The position numbers were made by a program, and so were the translations under genes. The notes under the pieces were generated by a model. It ran no database searches, was not told where the DNA came from, and worked only from the letters and a program-made list of their open reading frames with translations. This document shows, in pieces, positions 17,183 through 25,778 of a DNA stretch of 64,000 nt. Each line of letters opens with the position of its first letter. The stretch's first letter is position 1. Source of the DNA: Bacteroidales bacterium (GTDB lineage Bacteria > Bacteroidota > Bacteroidia > Bacteroidales > TTA-H9); contig JAUSOY010000078.1 of NCBI GenBank assembly GCA_030656615.1, positions 1-64,000 on the forward strand, written 5' to 3'.

Positions 17183-20164
17183 TTATTGAGATTCGTAATC
17201 AGGAAGACGGACAATAAAACGGGTACATTTTCCCAATTCAGTTTTAAAGTCGATTTTTCCGTTTAATTCATTCACAATTCCATATACGATAGATAATCCA
17301 AGGCCAGTGCCAACTGTAATTTCTTTGGTGGTAAAAAACGGCTCAAATATATTATCATGAATTTCAGTAGGAATGCCATTACCATTATCTTCTACTTCCA
17401 CATAATGGTATGACATAGAATGCCATGTATTAATAATAATGCGTGGTTCAAATCCGTGGTTTGTTAGCTTTCTTTCTTCCACTGCATCCTTTGCATTAGA
17501 TAAAAGATTCAATATAACCTGTTCAAGTTTATATTTATTCCCGAGGAAAAATAATTCGGTAGGCTGTTTATTGATTTGCAAATCGATTTGATGAGCACGG
17601 TACTGTAGTTCAACCAATTGCATAGCATTATCAACAGCTTCATTAATATCCACTTTTTCGAATAAAGTATTCTGTTGATCACGTGAGAAGGTGCGAATAT
17701 GATCGATGATAAGTTTTATTCGATTGATATTCTCAAAGAGGTGATACAATTTTTCCCTGAAATAGCTGTCCTCCAATTCATTTCTCGACCATTTAAATAA
17801 TATATTTTCGAGGCTCATCGAAATTCCACCCAATGGTTGATTTACTTCATGAGCAATTCCTGCCGCCAGTTTACCCAATGATTCCAATTTGGATTTTTGA
17901 ATGAGTAATTGTTGTTGTTGTTCTGTTTTCTTTAACTCGTCATAAACTCTTTGTTCCAGATGAAGATTTAACTCATATAGTTCTGATTGATACTTCTTTA
18001 ATTCCGAGATATCGATCATAATACAAATAATACCATCCAGATTACCATCAATATTATGAAAAATTGATTTATAAAAAAGCAGATCATGATCATCATGATC
18101 AGTGTACATCATTTTTTCTTCATACCGCTGAATCGTTTCTGTACTTAATAAGGTTTTGTCCTTTTCCGAATGAATATTAGACTTCGACAGTCGCTTAATG
18201 GAATATATGTTACGATTAAGGATGTTTTTCCTTTCGGTTCCGGTTGCTTTTAAAAATTCATTATTACAACCTAATAGTAAGCCAGTTACATCTGTATAAT
18301 AAACAGGACTGGGGATACTATTCAGCAATGATTGGAGAAACTGGAATTGATTACGAATAAGTTGTTGCGATTTAAATTGTTCTGTAATATCGCGCGACAT
18401 GATTGCAAGACGCGTAGCCTTTCCTTCTTCATTAAATACCGGATACAGCGTATGTTCATAATTTCTACCATTATAAATATCTTCAATATTCTGAATATCA
18501 CCAGATTTAATGACTTTATGAATTAATTTTTGTCGATTACTTGCTATCTCCTCTGGAAAAAATGTTAAGTAGAAAGCATTGATAATTTCTTCCGGAGTTT
18601 TTCCCAAAACCTCCATCGCTTGTGCGTTATAATCAAGTATCTGACCTTTATCAGTAAGCAGTAACATTGAATCTGCATTGGCATTTAAAAGCGTTTTTGC
18701 TTTTTTCTCGCTGATAATTAATTCGCGGCTAACATCTGCTCTGGCAATAGCGTTTAAAAAAACCTGGCCTACCATATTCAATAAGAAAATGACATTATCG
18801 GCAAACGACAATAATAATAGAGAATTATCGATTCCTATGGCTCCCTGGAGTTTACCATTGTAAAAAAGGGGTAATAGCAAAAGGGAATCCGTATTGTTTC
18901 TGCGTAATATTTCGGATTTTTTTGCAATATCATGATTTTTAACATCTTGAATCAAAATGTATTCATTTTCATGCAATTTACCCCACAATTCAAGATCTTT
19001 GGTAAAACGAAACTCAGGAGGAAGTACACTTGAAGGTTTCCAGTCTTTTTGCCACCAAACATAACGCTTTTGAATCGAAAAATCAGTGGAATTGAGTAGC
19101 CAAACAGCAGACCTTTTTGATTGAGTAATTAAAGCAATTTCCTGTAATGCAAAACGCACCTCCTGGTCAATATTTTCGTGGGTTACAGAAACAAAACGCG
19201 TTGAAATTCCCGAAACCACGGCATCAATTTTTGCTCTTTCTCTCAAAGTATTTTCTGCATGTTGCCTTATCGAAATTTCTTCCAATAATTTTTTGTTCGA
19301 ATCGTTTAGCTGTTTAGTTCGTTCATTGACCAGCAGTTCCAATTTGTTCTGATATTCCTTAATCGCTTTTTCATTGGATAATCTTTCGGCAATATCCGTG
19401 TAAAAACCCATCAGAACAACGTGATTACTGTGCCTGAAATACTTTTCTTTCGCTTCAACCGGAATTAGATTTCCGGAAGATGTTTTCAAGAACGCATTTG
19501 AAAAAAATTCCCCCGATTCGTTCGTAAGTTGTGAAATTGCAGGTTCGTTGAAATCCTGGTTATGAATTACAATATCCCGATAATTCATATTCATCAGCTC
19601 TGATAGGCTGTATCCGAGCAATTTAAGAGCTGTGATATTAGCATTTTGAATAAAACCATTATCCGGATTTATCAAAAAAACTGAGTCAGGAGCATAGTTA
19701 AAAAAAGTTTTAAATCTTTCTTCACTTTCCTTTAATGCCTCCTCTGCGAGTTGACGTTTTTCCTCTTCAATCTTCAGGGCTTTATCCCGTAGAATTGAAA
19801 TGGAAAGATCCTGAATGATATGTTGAAAAATCTTTCGGTCGAATGGTTTTAAAATAAAACGATCGACGCCAAGTTCAATGGCCTCCAAAAAGTAATCTGT
19901 TTCAGAATAACTGGTAGTGACAATGGTTCTGGCATCCGGATCAAAATCCTTAATTAATTTAATCATTCTCAAACCGTTCATCAATGGCATAGCGATATCC
20001 GTGATGACAAGATCCGGTTTGTGAAGTTTATAAAATTCGAGTCCTTGCTGACCATTGACGGCAATCAAATGCGTTTCAACCGTTTCAGCAAGAAATTCCG
20101 AATGTACACTTCGGAAAAGACTTTCGTCTTCTACGTATAATACTTTAATATTGACTTTTTCCAT
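17183..20164 (-). CDS. Cytoplasmic REC-PAS-GAF-PAS-PAS histidine kinase
   Basis: 993 residues without membrane helices. In order: a receiver domain (1-125, Asp56 in ITDIAMPLMNGL), a PAS domain (about 150-265, ERFKTFFNYAPDSVFLI), a coiled coil, a GAF domain (about 320-480), two further PAS domains (about 490-610 and 620-730), a HisKA domain with His772 (GIAHEVNQPLGG), and a HATPase domain (NAKDAVEE, DNGNGIP, GTGLGLSI). The N-terminal receiver means the kinase itself can be modulated by another phosphodonor. First gene of the operon with the NtrC-like regulator, so it probably phosphorylates that protein in response to a cytoplasmic signal. Confidence 0.92.
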   Translation of the reverse strand: MEKVNIKVLYVEDESLFRSVHSEFLAETVETHLIAVNGQQGLEFYKLHKPDLVITDIAMPLMNGLRMIKLIKDFDPDARTIVTTSYSETDYFLEAIELGVDRFILKPFDRKIFQHIIQDLSISILRDKALKIEEEKRQLAEEALKESEERFKTFFNYAPDSVFLINPDNGFIQNANITALKLLGYSLSELMNMNYRDIVIHNQDFNEPAISQLTNESGEFFSNAFLKTSSGNLIPVEAKEKYFRHSNHVVLMGFYTDIAERLSNEKAIKEYQNKLELLVNERTKQLNDSNKKLLEEISIRQHAENTLRERAKIDAVVSGISTRFVSVTHENIDQEVRFALQEIALITQSKRSAVWLLNSTDFSIQKRYVWWQKDWKPSSVLPPEFRFTKDLELWGKLHENEYILIQDVKNHDIAKKSEILRRNNTDSLLLLPLFYNGKLQGAIGIDNSLLLLSFADNVIFLLNMVGQVFLNAIARADVSRELIISEKKAKTLLNANADSMLLLTDKGQILDYNAQAMEVLGKTPEEIINAFYLTFFPEEIASNRQKLIHKVIKSGDIQNIEDIYNGRNYEHTLYPVFNEEGKATRLAIMSRDITEQFKSQQLIRNQFQFLQSLLNSIPSPVYYTDVTGLLLGCNNEFLKATGTERKNILNRNIYSIKRLSKSNIHSEKDKTLLSTETIQRYEEKMMYTDHDDHDLLFYKSIFHNIDGNLDGIICIMIDISELKKYQSELYELNLHLEQRVYDELKKTEQQQQLLIQKSKLESLGKLAAGIAHEVNQPLGGISMSLENILFKWSRNELEDSYFREKLYHLFENINRIKLIIDHIRTFSRDQQNTLFEKVDINEAVDNAMQLVELQYRAHQIDLQINKQPTELFFLGNKYKLEQVILNLLSNAKDAVEERKLTNHGFEPRIIINTWHSMSYHYVEVEDNGNGIPTEIHDNIFEPFFTTKEITVGTGLGLSIVYGIVNELNGKIDFKTELGKCTRFIVRLPDYESQ

Positions 20165-20210
20165 TAGTCATACTACATATAGCTGGTGCAGGGGGCTCAT
20201 CAAATATTTA

Positions 20211-20218
20211 TACTTTTG
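20211..20218 (+). promoter_or_regulatory. Probable -7 box of trmD
   Basis: TACTTTTG matches TAnnTTTG, 59 bases before the trmD ATG, in the divergent gap with the histidine kinase gene. No TTG at the ideal distance. Confidence 0.5.
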
Positions 20219-20277
20219 CAAGCCACTTCAAATGTACAAAAACATTAATAATCGGAAGTCAGAAACCATAAAATTGC

Positions 20278-20958
20278 ATGAGAATAGATATTTTGACATT
20301 GTTTCCAGAAATGTTTCAAGGGCCTTTTACTGAATCAATTATTAAAAGATCCGTTGCTAAAAACCTGGTAAATATTGTTTTACATGATATTAGAGATTAT
20401 TCTACTGGCAAGCATCACCGGGTTGATGATTATCCGTTTGGTGGTGGTGCCGGAATGGTAATGATGATAGAACCGATAGCGCGATGCATTGATGCGTTAA
20501 GGCTAGAACGTACATATGATGAAATTATTTATACAAGCCCGGATGGTAAATTACTCGATCAAAAATTGGCTAATCAGATGTCCGGTTTTGAGAATATTAT
20601 TATTCTGTGCGGCCATTATAAAGGCATAGATGAGCGCATCAGGGAGCATTATATAAGCATGGAAATAAGCATTGGTGATTATGTACTAACAGGTGGTGAA
20701 CTGGCTGCATGTGTAATAACAGATGCAATTGTAAGACTTATTCCCGGCGTATTGAACGACGAAACCTCTGCCCTCTCCGATTCCTTTCAGGATGATTTGA
20801 TTTCCCCGCCAGTCTATACAAGACCGTACGATTTTAACGGTTTACTTGTTCCCGATATCCTTCGCTCAGGAAATGAAAAAGAGATAAATCGCTGGCGTCA
20901 TGAAAAATCTGTAGAAAGAACCCGTAAGCGCAGACCAGGACTATTGGGGAATTACTAA
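20278..20958 (+). CDS. trmD: tRNA (guanine-N1-)-methyltransferase TrmD
   Basis: 226 residues, the normal TrmD length. It begins [13 protein letters not shown] and carries [13 protein letters not shown], the knot-forming [12 protein letters not shown] and [14 protein letters not shown], and a C-terminal RPGLL segment. TrmD uses S-adenosylmethionine to methylate G37 of tRNAs and prevents frameshifting; it acts as a dimer in the cytoplasm. It is not in the rpsP-rimM-trmD-rplS arrangement known from other bacteria, as often in Bacteroidota. Confidence 0.97.
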   Translation: MRIDILTLFPEMFQGPFTESIIKRSVAKNLVNIVLHDIRDYSTGKHHRVDDYPFGGGAGMVMMIEPIARCIDALRLERTYDEIIYTSPDGKLLDQKLANQMSGFENIIILCGHYKGIDERIREHYISMEISIGDYVLTGGELAACVITDAIVRLIPGVLNDETSALSDSFQDDLISPPVYTRPYDFNGLLVPDILRSGNEKEINRWRHEKSVERTRKRRPGLLGNY

Positions 20959-21120
20959 ACTATTTCACGAAACCGTTGTTGATACAATGAAGGAAGAACT
21001 TAATAATAATTCCTTGAAAATTCGTATAATTTATGATTCATTATCAATGCTTTCGAGGTGATTATCGAATCTGATGCTTGTCCAATATTTTCAAAAATGG
21101 ATCTTGGATGAAAAATTATA

Positions 21121-21128
21121 TAAATTTG
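21121..21128 (+). promoter_or_regulatory. Probable -7 box of the ZapB-like/zapA pair
   Basis: TAAATTTG matches TAnnTTTG, 32 bases before the ATG at 21161. Confidence 0.5.
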
Positions 21129-21160
21129 CAGTAGCCATTCTTTAAAATGAAAATGAATGT

Positions 21161-21448
21161 ATGGAGGAATTAAGCAGGATAATAATTTCGATTGAGGAGA
21201 AATTGAAAGGAATCATGTTTGAAAACCATGCATTAACGGTCCGAAACGCCGCCTTAATTCGCCAGATTAGTGAATTGCAGGAAAAAAACGGTGTTAAAGA
21301 AAATACAATTGACAGGATGGCCGAAAAATTGAAATTAATTACAATAACCAACACTGTAAGCAAAGGAAAAGAAACTGTTGACGCGAAGCAAAAAATCAAT
21401 GAGATAGTGCGGGAAATCGACAGGTGTATCCGGTTAATCAATTCTTAA
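21161..21448 (+). CDS. Coiled-coil protein, ZapB-like, upstream of zapA
   Basis: 95 residues, almost entirely predicted coiled coil (EEKLKGIMFENHALTVRNAA, ISELQEKNGVKENTIDRMAE). Bacteroidota often carry such a small coiled-coil gene directly before zapA. ZapB in Enterobacteria is a coiled-coil partner of ZapA at the Z-ring, so a division role is plausible from position and fold; sequence similarity to ZapB was not tested. The zapA start follows 31 bases after the stop. Confidence 0.65.
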   Translation: MEELSRIIISIEEKLKGIMFENHALTVRNAALIRQISELQEKNGVKENTIDRMAEKLKLITITNTVSKGKETVDAKQKINEIVREIDRCIRLINS

Positions 21449-21479
21449 AACCAGAGACTTCAATATATAAGACAAAGAA

Positions 21480-21764
21480 ATGAGCGAATTATCAATTTCA
21501 GTATTCGTAGCTGACAGACCATACAAGCTTAGTGTTACAAGTAATGAGGAAGAACTTGTACGTCAGGCTGCTGTTTCTGTTAATGAAAAAATGAAATCGT
21601 ATTCGGAATCATATGCTTTTAAGGATCAGCAAGATTTATTGGCCATGGTAGCATTAGAATTTGCTACACAGGCCCTGGTTCACATGAAGGACAAATCTGA
21701 GCAAATTGAAATTATTACAAACAGGCTCAAAAATGTGGAAGGAATATTAACCGTACCAAAATAA
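21480..21764 (+). CDS. zapA: Cell division protein ZapA
   Basis: 94 residues. The N-terminal half has the ZapA pattern: VFVADRPYKLSV, then EEELVRQAAVSVNEKMKSY. It is followed by a helical C-terminus (LLAMVALEFATQALVH). ZapA tetramers cross-link FtsZ filaments at midcell. It lies downstream of the coiled-coil gene and upstream of the 6S-like RNA and rny, a conserved neighbourhood in the phylum. Confidence 0.9.
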   Translation: MSELSISVFVADRPYKLSVTSNEEELVRQAAVSVNEKMKSYSESYAFKDQQDLLAMVALEFATQALVHMKDKSEQIEIITNRLKNVEGILTVPK

Positions 21765-21798
21765 TATACACCGTCGTCGTTCTTTGATTAAAATATAG

Positions 21799-21990
21799 TA
21801 CCCGCGTATATTCATGCAGTACGCAAACTCAACATTATAAAAATTAGAGCAATACGCTCAATGATTTGTAGGACAGGCCTCATTCCCGCTGGTCGGGAAT
21901 CTGAAAGGACGGTGGAAGTTCGAATTATCAGGCAGCTCTAACCATGTCTTTTGGGGTTTTGCGAAACTCCCGGATAACGCGGGTATTTTT
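21799..21990 (+). ncRNA. ssrS: 6S-like RNA (SsrS)
   Basis: The 244-base gap between zapA and rny holds a structured RNA. TACCCGCG near 21799-21806 pairs with CGCGGGTA at 21977-21984, which is followed by TTTTTT, so the terminal stem doubles as a terminator. Internal hairpins include GAGC-AATAC-GCTC and ATTCCCG-CTGGT-CGGGAAT at the apex, leaving a long bubble between terminal stem and apex as in 6S RNA. 6S RNA imitates an open promoter and sequesters RNA polymerase. The identification rests on architecture and on the zapA-rny position; the ends are approximate. Confidence 0.75.
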
Positions 21991-22028
21991 TAGTTTCTTT
22001 TCCATTATTGCAGCAAAAAAATGGGAAA

Positions 22029-23570
22029 ATGGATGTATTAGTAAGTATTACCGTAGGACTCAGTGGCCTAATTCTTGGGGTTTTTGGCGCCATGACCTAC
22101 ATCAGACGATCTTCGGAATCGAAGAGTAAGTTCATTATTAAGGAGGCGCAGGAAAAAGCAGAGGTGATGAAGAAAGAAAAAATCCTGCAAGCCAAAGAAA
22201 ATTTCCTTCAACTCAAAACGCTACACGAGCAGGATGTTAACGAAAGAAATCAACAAATTGCCCGTATTGAGAATAAACTAAAACAACGCGAGGGTCAAAT
22301 TTCGCAGCGTTTAGAAGAATTACAGCGGAAACAGAAGGAAGTAGACTCCATCAAGAATAACCTGAGTACTCAAATCGAACAGGTTACAAAAAAGGAAGCT
22401 GAACTCGAAAAATCAACCCGACAGCATATCGAAATGCTTGAAAAAATATCGGGAATGACTGCCGAAGAAGCAAAGTCTGACCTGATTGAAACCATGAAAG
22501 ACGAAGCTAAAACAGAAGCTTTAAGTTTTATTAAAGACATCGCTGATGAGGCTAAAATTACGGCTCAGTCTGAAGCCAAGAAAATTGTTATAGAAACAAT
22601 TCAACGAACTGCAGCTGAACACACCATCGAAAATACCGTTTCGGTATTCAATATTGAAAGTGACGAAATTAAAGGACGAATCATCGGCCGTGAGGGCAGA
22701 AATATCAGAACACTGGAATCTCTTACCGGAGTTGAAATCATCATTGACGATTCGCCCGATGCTATTATTCTTTCGAGCTTCGACCCTATCCGCCGCGAAG
22801 TTGCCCGCTTATCATTGCATAAATTGGTAACCGATGGTCGTATTCATCCTGCAAGAATTGAAGAAGTAGTTGCAAAAACTCAGAAGCAAGTTGAACAGGA
22901 AATTATTGAAACGGGTAAACGTACAACGATAGATTTGGGTATTCATGGTCTACACCACGAGCTGATCCGCTTAATCGGGAAAATGAAATACCGCTCAAGC
23001 TATGGTCAGAACCTTTTGCATCATTCTATTGAGGTATCACGCCTGTGCGCAAGTATGGCCGCTGAACTCGGACTGAATACCAAAAAGGCAAAACGTGCCG
23101 GATTGCTCCACGATATCGGAAAAGTTGCTGATAATGATGCCGACTTACCCCATGCAATTCTTGGAATGAAAGTGGCCGAAAAATTCAAGGAAAACATTGA
23201 AATTATCAATGCCATCGGTGCTCATCATGATGAAATTGAAATGACCTCTCTACTCGCGCCAATTGTTCAGGTATGTGATGCGATATCGGGTGCCAGACCA
23301 GGAGCACGACGAGAAGTAGTGGAAGCTTATATTCAAAGGCTTAACAAACTTGAAGAGCTTGCGCTCTCATATCCTGGTGTTGTTAAAACTTATGCTATTC
23401 AGGCTGGCCGTGAACTACGTGTAATTGTAGGCGCTGATAAAATAAGTGATACCGAAGCCAATAGAATTTCTTTCGACCTTTCGAAGAAAATTCAGGATGA
23501 AATGACTTATCCCGGACAAATTAAGATTACTGTTATCCGTGAAACCCGCGCGATAAGTTTTGCAAAATAA
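22029..23570 (+). CDS. rny: Ribonuclease Y
   Basis: 513 residues from the ATG at 22029; an upstream TTG in frame (22008) lies close to the 6S terminator and is less likely. An N-terminal membrane helix (about 3-25) is followed by a long coiled coil (30-195), a KH domain with [18 protein letters not shown], and an HD domain with [15 protein letters not shown] and [10 protein letters not shown]. RNase Y is a membrane-anchored endonuclease that starts mRNA decay. The gene ends with a strong terminator. Confidence 0.95.
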   Translation: MDVLVSITVGLSGLILGVFGAMTYIRRSSESKSKFIIKEAQEKAEVMKKEKILQAKENFLQLKTLHEQDVNERNQQIARIENKLKQREGQISQRLEELQRKQKEVDSIKNNLSTQIEQVTKKEAELEKSTRQHIEMLEKISGMTAEEAKSDLIETMKDEAKTEALSFIKDIADEAKITAQSEAKKIVIETIQRTAAEHTIENTVSVFNIESDEIKGRIIGREGRNIRTLESLTGVEIIIDDSPDAIILSSFDPIRREVARLSLHKLVTDGRIHPARIEEVVAKTQKQVEQEIIETGKRTTIDLGIHGLHHELIRLIGKMKYRSSYGQNLLHHSIEVSRLCASMAAELGLNTKKAKRAGLLHDIGKVADNDADLPHAILGMKVAEKFKENIEIINAIGAHHDEIEMTSLLAPIVQVCDAISGARPGARREVVEAYIQRLNKLEELALSYPGVVKTYAIQAGRELRVIVGADKISDTEANRISFDLSKKIQDEMTYPGQIKITVIRETRAISFAK

Positions 23571-23593
23571 GACTTCACAAATATAAAACGAAC

Positions 23594-23632
23594 GCGGGAT
23601 GTTCTTTATAAGAACATCCCGCATTTTATTTT
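23594..23632 (+). terminator. Terminator of rny
   Basis: GCGGGATGTTCT and AGAACATCCCGC form a 12-base-pair hairpin with loop TTATA, followed by ATTTTATTTT. It lies 24 bases after the rny stop. Confidence 0.9.
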
Positions 23633-23641
23633 ACCATCCGA

Positions 23642-24544
23642 CTATTGTTTTAAAATCCAGGCAGCTTTATACTTTTGCGATAAATTTCGTCTCGCATCCT
23701 TGGCGGCTTCATTAGAACCAAAATCATCCAAAGAAACTCTGAATTTACCATCTGCTTCGAGTATCCTTACATTTGGAAAACCGTCTTTTTGAATTTTTGA
23801 TAAGCCATCTCTGGCCTGCTGAATATTATTAAAACTTCCGAATATCAAGTAAAAACGTTCCTGCCCGGCATAAACATTATCTTCCTGAACCAATACATTT
23901 TGCTTCTTAACTTCGATCTTTTTGTACGGTTTAGAGCTAATTACTGAGTCGGAATAACAAATACTTACCTTGTCTTCTACATCGGTATATTCACCAAACC
24001 AGACAGATGCATACCCTTTATAAATAGCTACACCCATTGTTTTCCAGCTATTTTTAGCGTATTTTCCGTAATTAAGCATCAAAGATGATGATGATTGGGT
24101 TGCCAACCAGGTATCCATTATTTCATCCGGGAAAGCAACCTGATTTGTCCAGTAAATCAGCTCAAATGCCTGACCGGGATAATGTGTTAATTCTTTCGGT
24201 TTATCCCATACCGATTTACGTCTTGTTTGATCTTTCGGATAACAAAATGAGCTCCAATTACCCTTATCTGACCAGGAATGCATATTACAATCTGCTGATT
24301 CCGGTCTGTTTATATATAGATCTCTGGTATGAGTTTGTGCAACAAAGCAAAGCGACTTCGAAAGCAATAATGGTACAAGCCCCTTCCCTATCCGTGCTTC
24401 ATTAATACGTGTAAACAGCTGAGCCTCTTCAGAATCAACACAAAAATCGGCCGGCACACCTTTCCCGGACTGTGCAGGAAGATGATTGGCGAAAAAAACC
24501 AGGGGTAAAACCAAACAAAGAATCCGAAATAGCTTTATATACAT
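23642..24544 (-). CDS. Exported CAP-domain protein with C-terminal SPOR domain
   Basis: 300 residues. A signal peptide (1-24) precedes a CAP/SCP-like domain (about 35-195): INEARIGKGLVPLLLSKSLCFVAQTHTRD at the start, HSWSDKGNW and a late WFGEYTD strand. A short linker leads to a SPOR domain (about 225-300) beginning RFYLIFGSFNNIQQARDG. SPOR domains bind denuded peptidoglycan at the division septum, so the CAP domain is probably held at the cell wall. CAP activity in bacteria is mostly undefined. Monocistronic with its own -7 box. Confidence 0.8.
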   Translation of the reverse strand: MYIKLFRILCLVLPLVFFANHLPAQSGKGVPADFCVDSEEAQLFTRINEARIGKGLVPLLLSKSLCFVAQTHTRDLYINRPESADCNMHSWSDKGNWSSFCYPKDQTRRKSVWDKPKELTHYPGQAFELIYWTNQVAFPDEIMDTWLATQSSSSLMLNYGKYAKNSWKTMGVAIYKGYASVWFGEYTDVEDKVSICYSDSVISSKPYKKIEVKKQNVLVQEDNVYAGQERFYLIFGSFNNIQQARDGLSKIQKDGFPNVRILEADGKFRVSLDDFGSNEAAKDARRNLSQKYKAAWILKQ

Positions 24545-24564
24545 AATTTTGGTTATTTGACATA

Positions 24565-24572
24565 CAAAAATA
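24565..24572 (-). promoter_or_regulatory. -7 box of the CAP-SPOR gene
   Basis: TATTTTTG on the minus strand, 20 bases before the ATG at 24544. Confidence 0.5.
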
Positions 24573-24608
24573 GATAAGAATTTAACACAAAAATGCTGCT
24601 TGGCTTTT

Positions 24609-25778
24609 TCATAGTAATTCTTTCAGTGAAGCACCGTCAGAAGTATGTACCGAATAAAATTCAGCCTGAAGACCCGTTTTATTGAAATAATGTTCGGTCA
24701 TGCTATGAATATATGGCTCTATATAGTTGCTTTCCAGCAAACTGATCATGCAACCACCAAAACCAGCCCCGGTCATCCGTGAACCTAAGACCCCTTCACA
24801 GGTCTGAGCTTTTTCAACCATTGTATCAAGCTCAAAACCAGTTACTTCATAATCAAGTTTTAAACTCTGATGAGACTGATTCATTAATTGTCCGAATTCG
24901 TACATGTTTCCATCCCCTAAATAATGAATTGATCGCCTGACACGTTCGTTTTCAAGTACAACGTGTCTGGTGCGTCGAAAAATAGTATCATTTTCGATCA
25001 TATGACCATATTTATCCAGATTCTCAAGACTGACTTCGGAAAGGCTTGAAAAAGAGTCTGCCTTCTTCAAAATTTCAAGAGCAATTCCACACTCACTGAC
25101 TCTTTCATTATATTTTGAATCTGCAAGTCCCCGTTTTTTCATAGAGTTTCCGATAACAAAGTGGTATCCTTCTCTTTCTGCTTCAACGTACTGGAAACTT
25201 AAATCACTACAATTAAGAGCTATGGCATATCCCGCTTTACCCATTCCAGAAGCAAACATATCCATGATTCCACAATTCAGGCTCACAAAATTATTTTCTG
25301 ACCATTGAGCCATTTTAACCAATTCAATTGTATCAAATTCTGATTGATACAATTGGTTTAATGCGACTGCTGTAACCATTTCTATGGAAGCAGATGAAGA
25401 AAGACCTGAAGCAGTAGGCAAATCGCCATAATACAACATATCGAATCCCTGACCGTCAAAACCGCTATTTTTAAACGCTTGAAAAATACCCAGTGGGTAT
25501 TTGTACCAAGCATTCCGGAAATCTGAATAATTTGCATTGGCAGGCACAGAAGTTTTTTCTTCAACATTAAGGCTTGTAAATCGTAAAATACCATGATTAT
25601 TTTTACTGATTATCAATACTGTACCTAATTGAATTGCGATTGGCATTACAAGTCCGAGTGTATAATCGGTATGCTCACCAATAAGATTTACCCTTCCAGG
25701 GGCAAAAAATGAAAAACTTGATGACTTATTTGACGCGTATATTTTATGAAATCTTTCAAACAACAGGTGGCGATCCAT
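24609..25778 (-). CDS. galK: Galactokinase
   Basis: 389 residues, normal GalK length. The GHMP-kinase signatures are intact: GRVNLIGEHTDYTLG near residue 28, GLSSSASIEMVTA with the ATP-binding serine-rich loop, and MTGAGFGGCMISL near the C-terminus. It phosphorylates galactose to galactose-1-phosphate in the cytoplasm (Leloir pathway). Its start lies 23 bases inside the preceding histidine kinase gene, so it is translated from the same message. No other Leloir gene is in the window, so here it is linked to glycogen metabolism and signalling by position only. Confidence 0.95.
   Translation of the reverse strand: MDRHLLFERFHKIYASNKSSSFSFFAPGRVNLIGEHTDYTLGLVMPIAIQLGTVLIISKNNHGILRFTSLNVEEKTSVPANANYSDFRNAWYKYPLGIFQAFKNSGFDGQGFDMLYYGDLPTASGLSSSASIEMVTAVALNQLYQSEFDTIELVKMAQWSENNFVSLNCGIMDMFASGMGKAGYAIALNCSDLSFQYVEAEREGYHFVIGNSMKKRGLADSKYNERVSECGIALEILKKADSFSSLSEVSLENLDKYGHMIENDTIFRRTRHVVLENERVRRSIHYLGDGNMYEFGQLMNQSHQSLKLDYEVTGFELDTMVEKAQTCEGVLGSRMTGAGFGGCMISLLESNYIEPYIHSMTEHYFNKTGLQAEFYSVHTSDGASLKELL

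Noticed and set aside
21799-21990. tmRNA, SRP RNA or RNase P RNA
   Set aside because: No tRNA-like ends, no SRP Alu/tetraloop signature and no RNase P conserved cores; 6S architecture and position fit better.
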